Source of the DNA: Alviniconcha marisindica
Lineage: Eukaryota; Mollusca; Gastropoda; Provannidae
Assembly (NCBI GenBank): GCA_018857735.1
Contig: JABMCL010002049.1
Coordinates: 1,423,501 to 1,487,500, forward strand
DNA length: 64,000 nucleotides
Direction of reading: 5' to 3'
A model generated the notes under the pieces. The model saw only the letters and a program-made list of their open reading frames with translations. It was not told the origin of the DNA and did no database searches. A program made the translations under genes and the position numbers. Every line of letters begins with the position of its first letter. The stretch's first letter is position 1. Positions 24,410 through 35,200 of the stretch are shown here, in pieces.

Positions 24410-27400
24410 ATGGGTGAAGCAATGTCAGGGGATAGCTTCTTTTCCATGGTTGACCTGTTCATCCTGTCTGCGGCTGGTGGCTTTGCCATCTACTGGTTCT
24501 TTGTCCGCAACAAGAAGCAGGAGCAGCCCACCTTCAAGAAGCTGACCGTCACGTAAGTTGACAACGGTGACCAGAGCCATGTTGTTGTTTTTGTTTGTTT
24601 TAAATTGTTGTTCTTTTTTAAAGAGCCTTTCTTAGTGGGTGCTTTGGCACAGAGTGCTTTACAGAGTCGTTGCATAGTTACGTTTTTCAGTGCAGAAAGA
24701 AGTGACCCAGCCGAAGGAAAACGAAGGCAGAACATCATTAAGATATGGACTGTACAGTTGTGTCCCTGTTGTCGTGTTAACCCCCTTTTTGCTGCAGAAA
24801 ATGGTTGAATTTGGAAAGCTTGGTAAGAACTGCAGGACCATTGACCTGTTGCCGAAATATGACTGACACTGGCGAATAGCCAATCAGCACGTGCAGACCT
24901 GAGACACCTTCAGGAAGTCTGTCAGCAAGCAAATGGAGTTACAGGCCTGTCCAGGTCTTTAGAGTAGTGAATGGAGACCAGCCACTAGTGGTATGGTGGT
25001 ATGGTGCAAATGTAGTTCCATTTGTGCTCCATGCTGTTTCACAGGCAACACATTTTTCAATCAATAGATGGAATTGTGTCAGTTGAGGAGCGGCAGGGAC
25101 TGTTCATAAGGTAACAGATTTGTGAATTTACAATGAAACAGCTGTTTTGGAAGCTGATGTTTCATTCCGGATAGTCTGTGTGCATGCAAAACTGTGTTGT
25201 TCACTGCAGGCCCATGTTGGGGACATAGTCTGATAGTGTAATTATCATGGATCTTGTGTCTCCTCTGCAGGCCCACGTTGGGGACATAGTCTGATAGTGT
25301 AAATATCATGGATCTTGTGTCTCCTCTGCAGGCCCACGCTGGGGACATAGTCTGACAGTGTAATTATCATGGATCTTGTGTCTCCTCTGCAGGCCCACGC
25401 TGGGGACATAGTCTGACAGTGTAATTATCATGGATCTTGTGTCTCCTCTGCAGGCCCATGTTGGGGACATAGTCTGATAGTGTAATTATCACGGCTCTTG
25501 AGTGTCTCCTCTGCAGGCCCACGCTGGGGACATAGTGTAGTTATGGATCTTGTGTGTCTCCTCTGCAGGCCCACGCTGGGGACATAGTGTAGTTATGGAT
25601 CTTGTGTGTCTTTACTCTGCAAGCCCATGTTGGGGACATAGTGTAGATATGGATCTGTGTGTCTTTACTCTGCAGGCCCATGTTGGGGACATAGTGTAGT
25701 TATGGATCTTGTGTGTCTTTACTCTGAAGGCCCATGTTGGGGACATAGTGTAGTTATTATAGATCTTGTGTGTCTTTACTCTGCAGGCCCATGTTGGGGA
25801 CATAGTGTAGTTATTATGGATCTTGTGTGTCTCCTCTGCATGCCCATGCTGGGGACATAGTGTAGTTATGGATCTTGTGTGTCTCCTCTGCAGGCCCATG
25901 TTGGGGACATAGTGTAGTTATGGATCTTGTGTGTCTTTACTCTGCAGGCCCATGTTGGGGACATAGTGTAGTTATGGATCTTGTGTGTCTCTACTCTGCA
26001 GGCCCATGTTGGGGACATAGTGTAATTATTATGGATCTTGTGTGTCTTTACTCTGTAGGCCCATGCTGGGGACATAGTGTAGTTATTATGGATCTTGTGT
26101 GTCTTTACTCTGCAGGCCCATGCTGGGGACATAGTGTAGTTATTATGGATCTTGTGTGTCTCCTCTGCAGGCACATGCTGGGGACATAGTGTAGTTATAG
26201 ATCTTGGTGTCTTTACTCTGCAGGCCCATGTTGGGGACATAGTGTAATTACGGATCTTGTGTGTCTCTACTCTGCAGGCCCACATTGGGGACATAGTGTA
26301 GTTATTATGGATCTTGTGTGTCTCCTCTGCAGGCCCATGCTGGGGACATAGTGTAGTTATGGATCTTGTGTGTCTTAACTCTGCAGGCCCATGTTGGGGA
26401 CATAGTGTAGTTGTGGATCTTGTGTGTCTTTACTCTGCAGGCCCATGTTGGGGACATAGTGTAGTTATGGATCTTGTGTGTTTTTACTCTGCAGGCCCAT
26501 GTTGGGGACATAGTGTAGTTATTATGGATCTTGTGTGTCTCCTCTGCATGCCCATGTTGGGGACATAGTGTAGTTATGGATCTTGTGTGTCTCCTCTGTA
26601 GGCCCATGTTGGGGACATAGTGTAGTTATTGATCTTGTGTGTCTCCTCTGCATGCCCATGTTGGGGACATAATGTAGTTATGGATCTTGTGTGTCTCCTC
26701 TGTAGGCCCATGCTGGGGACATAGTGTAGTTATGGATCTTGTGTGTCTTTACTCTGCAGGCCCATGTTGGGGACATAGTGTAGTTATTAATATTATAGAT
26801 CTTGTGTGTCTCCTCTGCAGGCCCATGTTGGGGACATAGTATAGTTATTATGGATCTTGTGTGTCTCCTCTGTAGGCCCATGCTGGGGACATAGTGTAGT
26901 TATGGATCTTGTGTGTCTCTACTCTGCAGGCCCATGTTGGGGACATAGTGTAGTTATGGATCTTGTGTGTCTTTACTCTGCAGGCCCATGTTGGGGACAT
27001 AGTGTAGTTATGGATCTTGTGTGTCTCCTCTGCAGGCCCATGCTGGGGACATAGTGTAGTTATTATGGATCTTGTGTGTCTCCTCTGCAGGCCCATGTTG
27101 GGGACATAGTGTAGTTATGGATCTTGTGTGTCTCTACTTTGCAGGCCCATGTTGGGGACATAGTGTAGTTATGGATCTTGTGTGTCTTTATTCTGCAGGC
27201 CCATGTTGGGGACATAATGTATTATTTATCTTGTGTGTCTCTACTCTGCAGGCCCATGCTGGAGAGACAGGAAAGTTCTGTGGGCATAATCAACAAGATG
27301 AAAAATCACGTAAGTTGTCTTTGCTTGACTGATGCCGATACCAACTGCTTACTACTGTGTATTTCCACCAACCAGCCTGGTGTTCAGGCAAACGTTTGTG

Positions 27401-29193
27401 ATTTTTGAATTATATATATATTTTCATACAGCAGTAATGCTTGCAGTGGTTTTGTGTTCTTTTATACTGATAACATATATTATGATAATAAAATATTTAT
27501 GTAAAGTGTGAACCTCTGGCATAAAAATAGAGCTTTGGTGTGGTGTTCAAAATTCTGTGTAGGCTGCATGCATGTTAATAGTTCAGAAACAGACTACAAC
27601 AGAAGTTACAGTGAGTCAGGTGTGTTAAAAATTAAAGGCCACATCTTCTCTCTTCACTACAGTTATGAATGGCCAATAATTCTGCTTTGTTCTTTACTTT
27701 GCCCAGTCAGTTGATCGATAAGAATGATTTATTACTAACAGGTTAATTGCTTGATTTTATAACTGTTTTTGTTGACAGAGAATCACAACGTTGATTGCCT
27801 GATTTCAGTAACTGTTTTGTCACACAGTCGCTGTGTTCATTGGCTGATTTCAGTCACTGGTGTGTTTTGTTACACAGTCGCTGTGTTTATTGGCTGATTT
27901 CAGTCACTGGTGTGTTTTGTTACACAATCACTGATTTCAGTCAGTGGTGTTTTTTGTTGTTGTTGTTGTTTGTTTTCTTTTCTTTGTTCCACAATTTCAG
28001 TGTTGATTGGTTGATTTGAGTAACTTGCTGATTACAGAATCGCAACGTAGTGGTGTTCTACGGCTCCCAGACGGGCACGGCAGAAGAGTTTGCCACTCGC
28101 TTAGCCAAAGATGCCAGTCGCTATGGAATGAAGGGCATGGTGGCTGACCCAGAGGAGTGTGAAATGGTAAGAGCACACCTGCGTTGAGAAAAGGGTGTGG
28201 GAGTACTTGTAGTGGGGCCCCTTCAGCGTTTCTTTTTTAAGTGCTTCCTTGTCCCATGTGGGGAATTTGGGTACTTGTAGTTTTGGGGTACTTGTAGTGG
28301 GGCCCCTTCAGCGTTTCTTTTTTAAGTGCTTCCTTGTCCCTTGTGGGAAATTTGGGTCACCTTGTATGGCACAGCTGATGCAAGAGCAGCACTACCCATT
28401 CCTATTAGTGTGTGTAGTGTTTTCATGTGTCCAAACAATAGTATGGCTGCCGGCGTTTTGGATTTTTAATGAGTGCACACGTGTTGAAGCATGCCATTGC
28501 AAGCTGGGGCTGTACGGACACCACAAGAGAGTCTGCACTGAAAGTTGACTCTGGGAGAAAAATCCCTTGCCACACTGGGGACTCAAACCTGCGTCAGTAT
28601 TGCGCCTTGGCTTTTCAGTCGGCTGCTTTTCCAGCTGATCTGTTCCCTCTGCCCCTCAGACTAAAGTACGGGGGTGCAGAGCGGGTCTGCCGCAGGGCAA
28701 AGGTACAAATGTGGGGCGTAGAGTTTGTCAGCATCCCTCAGCTAAAACCCTGAAGTTCACCAAAATGTTGGTTTAGAAGTAGAGGGTTGTGTGAAGCCGT
28801 CTTCTGTCTTCTGTGTCTTTTCATGCATGAAGGCATACAGTCAAGCAAGCACAGCGTTACTTGCCATTCTGGCTGCTGCACTCCTTTTCCAGGGATCTGG
28901 GTGAGCTAAAGGCATTTGTTGTGTCCAGAAGGTTTACTAGGGCTGAAGCCGAAGGCGACGCAGGCACGCCTCAGCGTTGCGTCTGGCTGCTTGGTCTGAT
29001 GCTCTACCAGCCGAGCAGTCCTGCCCCTTGTTGACTGTGTACTCCTGTCAGTTGTGACGTGGTGTGTTTGGTTCCTTGGTCTTTCCTTTCATTGTCAGGG
29101 TTAGGGTTGCACACTTGCATAGACTGACGCTTGCCATGTGTTTGTTGCTTGTGCATGCAAATGCATGCACGCATGCATGCCCACACACACACA

Positions 29194-29235
<42 letters not shown>

Positions 29236-32200
29236 ACACATGCAAGCATGCATGCGAAACACACAAGCACACACAAACACACGCAAACACACACACACAG
29301 GTACACAAAGGAATATACTGACACTTCTAGAGAAGGTGCACAGCATCAAGTGATTCCCTCACTGATAGAATGAACAAACTGTGCTGACTGTGTCATCAAC
29401 ACAGGAGCGAGTGTGCTAAAGGTGCCATGCATCCTTCCACAGGACGAGCTGTGCAGCATCAAGGAGGTGGAGAACAACCTGGCCATCTTCTGCATGGCCA
29501 CGTATGGGGAGGGCGACCCCACCGACAATTCTCAGGAGTTCTATGAGTGGCTGCAAGCAGGGGATGGTGACCTGCAAGGGGTGAACTATGCAGTGAGTGG
29601 AGATAATGGAGTATTTGAGTGATAATGGATGGTTTTGTTTTTTTTGTGTGGGGAAGGAAACTCCACCAGTAACTCTTGGAGGTACTCTGAGTGGCTGCAA
29701 GTGGAGGGTGCTGATGTGCACGATGTTGAACTGTGCAGTGGGAGGAGATGATAAAGAAAGAAGAAGAAAAAGAAAAAAAGAGGGATTATTAAAAAAAGAA
29801 GAAGAGCAGTAGTTATTTATCTGTGCCTCTTCTCGTATGAGCGCTAGGTGCTGACACTCAGAATGAATTCAACAGCGTTGTAATCGGTGAAAGGTGCAAG
29901 GTGGTTCAGATGAATATTACTGAGTGTGTTCACTGACTGGACTTGCTTTTGCATGAGCAGGTGTTTGGCTTGGGAAACAAAACGTATGAGCATTTCAACG
30001 CCATGGGCAAGTACGTGGACCAACGTCTGGAGGAACTTGGAGCAAAAAGAATATTTGAGCTAGGAGTTGGTGATGATGATGCCAAGTGAGTCGGTTTTAG
30101 GCATATGTGTGTGCATGTGTTTGTGTGTGTGTGTTCAGGGGTTCAAATTAAAGCATATTTTCAAAAATCTAACTCCAACAGGGATGTTATTTTGTGTGTG
30201 TTGCAAGGCAGGTAAACCTCAATGCTGTGTGCTGTTCTAGAGGTGTTTTTTTTCTAGATCTACTTTCATTTTGTAGTTTTAGAAGCCCAACTGTTGAACA
30301 GTCAGCATCTGTCTGCAGGGTTTGCGTTAACTGGTAATTTCCGGTATTATACCAGAAACAAATCAGCAGTCGGTCAGACATACTGGCTGTTATTTTGTCT
30401 GACTGGTTCTCAAAAAAGCAAAAAGCCCTCAAAAACAGCAATGCAACAGAGAGAGAGAGAGAGAGAGTATAGGTTGTGTGTGAACGTGTGCAATCATGTG
30501 TGTTCTACACAGGGAAAAGAACAGGGTATTTGCTGGCACAGCTCTAGTAGTAGTATAGACGGCTGTGCATCTGACTGGTTACAGTGATTATGTGACCGGT
30601 TTCCTTGAACCCCTTTCACCACCTTGTAGATGTCACCCTGGTTTGAAAAATGTCTAGCAAGGTCACTGTGTCTGTTGATTTTCCAGTATTGAAGAAGACT
30701 TTGTGACATGGAGAGAGAAGTTCTGGCCAGCAGTGTGTGAAGAATTTGGTGTTCAGGCTACTGGAGAGGATATCAAGTGAGCTGATTAAAATGTGTTGAT
30801 TTCATACATGTGGAGTGTGTGCTGAGGGGAGAGGTGTGTGTGTGGGGGGGGGGGGGGGGGGGGGGTAATTTGTCATGTGTTTTGAATTTTCTTTGCCTTG
30901 CGCATTTTCATCTCACCAGTGTGAGATTCTTTGGAGATTGAGAGACAGTTGCTTCTCTCAGCCAAACTCGTGTATTCTTGCTAAAGAGTGAACTGGACTG
31001 TAAAAATTGTGCAGTCCTGATTGCTGCAAACCGTAATGTATTTGCACTGGTTGTTGCAAACAGTAGTGTATTTGTACTGATTTACAAAGTGTAGAGGTTT
31101 CATACTGATGGTTACAAAGTGTGTTTCCACACTGATTGTTGCAGAGTGTACTGTTTCCATACTGATTTTACAAATTATAGTGTTTTCATACTGATTGTTT
31201 CAGTGTGTAGTGTTTTCATTCTGATTGTTACAGTGTATAGTGTTTTCATTCTGATTGTTACAGAGTGTAGTGTTTTCAAACTGATTGTTTCAGTGTGTAG
31301 TGTTTTCATACTGGGTGTTACCAACTGTCGTGTTGCACCACTGGTTGGGACAAAGTGTAGTGTTTTTGGACTGACTGTGTCAAGTGTAGTGTTTCTATAT
31401 TTGTTGTTACCAGCTGTCGTGTTGCACAAGTGATTGTGACACAGTGTGGTGTTTTTGGACTGAATGTAGTGTTTCCATGTTGATTGTTACCAAATTCAGT
31501 GTTTTTGAATGATTGTGGCAAATGTAATGTTTCCATGCTGATTGTTACTGACTGTTGTGTTGCAGCACTGGTTGTTACATAGCATAATGTTTTTGGACTG
31601 ACTGTGACAAGCATAGTGTGGTGTGACCAGCATAGTGTTGCCACGCTGATTGTTACAAACTGTTGTGTTGCAGCACTCGGCAGTACACCGTGACTGTGCA
31701 CGAGACGGTTGACCCAGAGAAGGTGTTCACTGGAGAAGTTGCTCGTGTGGGAGCCATGAAAAAGCAAAAACCGTCAGTATTTTAGTTAAGAGAAAGAGAA
31801 AGGCTGTGTGTGTGTGTGTGTGTGTGTGCACGCACTCCTGATAATTTATTGTTTCTGTTGATACCTATTTTAGTCTTAGGTGGTGGCAATTCCATCAAAG
31901 TTAAAATATAGTAGAACACCCATAAAGCAGTGTCCAGGACCATGAACATTGCTGCCACGTCTCTTGAGAACTGGAACGATGAAGAAAGTAATACGTAGGG
32001 AATGTTTCAATCATTGTCTTTAGTAGACTGTTCCCTCAAAGGAGGATTGGAATAATAGAATAGACGCACAGCAGTTTCTCTGCCGGTGCATGGTCTAGCT
32101 GGTGAAAAATGGACATTCGAAAGTCACTAACAAATGGCCGTGAGTGCTGCCATCTTGCTTTCATCCAGCGGTCTGTGACATTGTGAACAAGGCCCCATTG

Positions 32201-35200
32201 TGTGGCAGAAGTGTAGGTGTGCATTGTGTTGTGAGCCAACCTTTATATGCTCTTTATTGGTGAAGAGCAAACCACTGTGGCTGTGCCCGGAGGAACCCAA
32301 AGCAAAGCATGAAAGCATCTGACTTCACTCTGAAGAGTTTGGTGTAAAGGATGGCTTCAATCTGAAGAGTTTGCTTTGGTGTAAAGGATGGCTTCAATCT
32401 GAAGAGTTTGCTTTGGTGTAAAGGATGGCTTCAATCTGAAGAGTTTGCTTTGGTGTAAAGGATGGCTTCAGTTTGAAGAGTCTGACTTCTGTTTGAGGAA
32501 TGACCTCTTTTTAAGACTAACTCCTGTTTGGAGACCGACTTCAGTTTGAAGACGTTGACTTTAGTTTGGAGATTGACTTCAGCTTGAAGACACCGACTTC
32601 AGTTTGGAGACTGAGCAGTTTGAAGAATCCGACTTCAGTTTGGAGATTGACCAACTTAAAGACTCCGATTTCAGTTTGGAGACTGATCAGTTTAGACTCC
32701 AACTTGAGTTTGGAGACTGACTTCAGTTTCAGACTTCAATTTGAAAGAGTCTGACCTCAGTTGAAGAGTGTTATGGTTGGACAGTTTGACTTTAGTTTGA
32801 AGAGTCTGACTTCACTTTGGAGAGTCTGACTTCACTTTGAAGACTCAGGCTTAAGTTTGAAGAGTCCAACTTAGCCTGAAGATGCTGGCTCCAGTCTATG
32901 TTTATCGTCCCATGGCAAGAATGTGTGGGTATGTCTGCAGGCCGTACGATGTCAAGAACCCCTACCTTGCCCCGCTGACTGTGAATCGGGAGCTGCACAA
33001 GGGAGGGGATCGCTCCTGTATGCATATTGAGCTTGACATCTCTGGATCGAAAATCAGGTGAGGGTTTATTTTAGCTTCAGCGTTGGAGTGAGAGAACATG
33101 ACAGGTACATGATTTACTGATCCTTTCTGTTTTCTCTCGGTCATCGTGTTTGATAAAAAAAAATAATTTTATTTTTAAAAGTTGACTTGTGAAGAGGATT
33201 TCTTTTTTTTACCTGATGTGACCTTTACTGAGCTGCAAGCCCTGCCTACAAGAGTCACTGTACTGCAGCTCCCTTCCATGGCCTCGTTCATGAGCAGGAG
33301 AGCAGGACACTTCCAGCGCAAGGACGGTATGCCAGGTGCTCATGGAGGGTTCTGTGCTGAGCTGTAAGCACGGTTAGCTGCCTCCCATGGTTACTGTCCC
33401 ACAAGCTACCTTTTATATTTTTTGTTACGGTTTAGGCTTTTTTGTATGGCTCTTGTTGAGCAGCTAGGAGATGATGGTGGGTGGCACTGGTATTTGCCAT
33501 TATGCATTTATATAACATTTTTAAAATTTTATATTGTGTCTGTCGGTTCCTTTTTTATATTTTTCTTTAACCTGGTATCGATAAATTAGACGGAATGGTC
33601 GACAATACCAGCATGTCCTAGCCTTATGTGCTCTTTTAACAGGGGTAATATTGAAGGGACTACCTCTTCAAAAATGTATGTCTGATGTTTGTGTATGTAT
33701 GTTTTATGTTTGTGAAGTGATTGGTTTTGTAGATTGACTTGACAGAGGGTTGATATATATGTGAGAAGAGTTTAGAAATGTGTATTTGCTTATGACCGGA
33801 GTTTGACTGTCCTGAGGTGACCCTGTGTGGTTGACAGGACATTAAAATCCAGTTACTGCTACTGTTTTCTACCTGTCGTGGGTGATGGGGTGAGTGTATT
33901 TCTGCAGCCCTGACAAGTCTTTTTTTGGGGGCTGACTCAGGTACGAAGCTGGTGACCATGTGGGTGTCTACCCCATCAATGACCTTAACACCGTGGAGAA
34001 GATTGGCAAGCGACTTGAGGTGGATCTGGACACTGTCTTCAGCTTGAACAACGTGGATGGTCAGTTTAATATGGCTTCTCTCTATCTCTATTTGTCTCTG
34101 TTTTTGTCTCTCGCTCTCGCCAACAGGGGCCATGGCCTAATTGAATAAAACAGTTTGTTTGTTTGTTCATTCTCTCTCTCTCTCTTTCTCTCTCTCTGTG
34201 TCTCTCTCTCTTGTTTCAGGGGCTTGATTATTTCAGTAATCAGTGGTACGTCCTGGCGAGGCAAATGACAAATCTGGTCAAATTGAATTTTAGATGGACA
34301 GTCCATTGATTGATCAATGTTGGCTGCTTGAAACGTGTGAAAATCTTTGGTTGTCATTCAGATATGGTGTTTAAGGTCTTTCTGACTTGTTTTTGTTTTG
34401 TATCACATGTGCATCAGAAAGGCAGACTTCCATGTGCTTCACATCACTGACAATACAAACTCTGATGATTGCGTTTGATTTACCCTTACAGAGGAGGCAA
34501 GCAAGAGGCATCCTTTTCCTTGCCCGTGTTCATATCGCACAGCGCTGTCGCACTATGTGGACATTCAGACTCCACCACGCACACATGTTTTGAGAGAGCT
34601 TGCAGAGTATGCCAGCAACCCTGAAGAGAAAGAGTTTCTGATCAAGATTTCACAGGCTACGGAGGAAGGAAAGGTCAGAACTTACGGTGTAAATTGTTTG
34701 TCCCGTTGGTAGTGATAGGGAGTTAGTTGCTGTCATTTCTGTTATCGTGTGGGTGTACCTTTTCCCTCAGTTTGACCCCTCTGCTCTGTAATATACCTTA
34801 TATATCTGTGCATAAAATTTAGCATGGGTGCTTTTGTGAAGAAAATGAAAACGATATTTTGAACCTAAAACGGATGGAGACAGAAATCCCATGTGATCCG
34901 ATGTGCAAAGTGACCAGCAGTAGCTTCCTGGCAGTTAGTGGACCCTACGACCACAGAAATGGAATTTTGGAATGAACTTTCAGGCCTAGTCATGCTGTTG
35001 GCATATAGCAGTATTTACTCATGGTGGAAGACTGCAAAACCAAGCAGAAAATGCATGTGGATACTGAATCTCTTACTACCAACCATTCAACCCTTTCTTA
35101 TTAGGAGGACATGGGATCTCTTGTAGGCAATATCAGCGATGCTGACACAGGTGAGTTGGTGCAGTCCTTGGTGCTGAAGAAACAAACAGAAAAGCTTGAC

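Noticed and set aside
25612..27096. Repeated ORFs with GPCWGH / SPTWACR motifs
   Set aside because: They arise from the POR intron 1 array and are bounded only by repeat-length changes.
22470..27250. CRISPR-like array of regular units
   Set aside because: Units are contiguous with no unique spacers, and the context is a spliced eukaryotic gene.
35102..35152. Small extra POR exon after a ttcttattag acceptor
   Set aside because: Exon 10 joins exon 11 (EEGK to AKYLDWV) with the same length as vertebrate POR, so no residues are missing.
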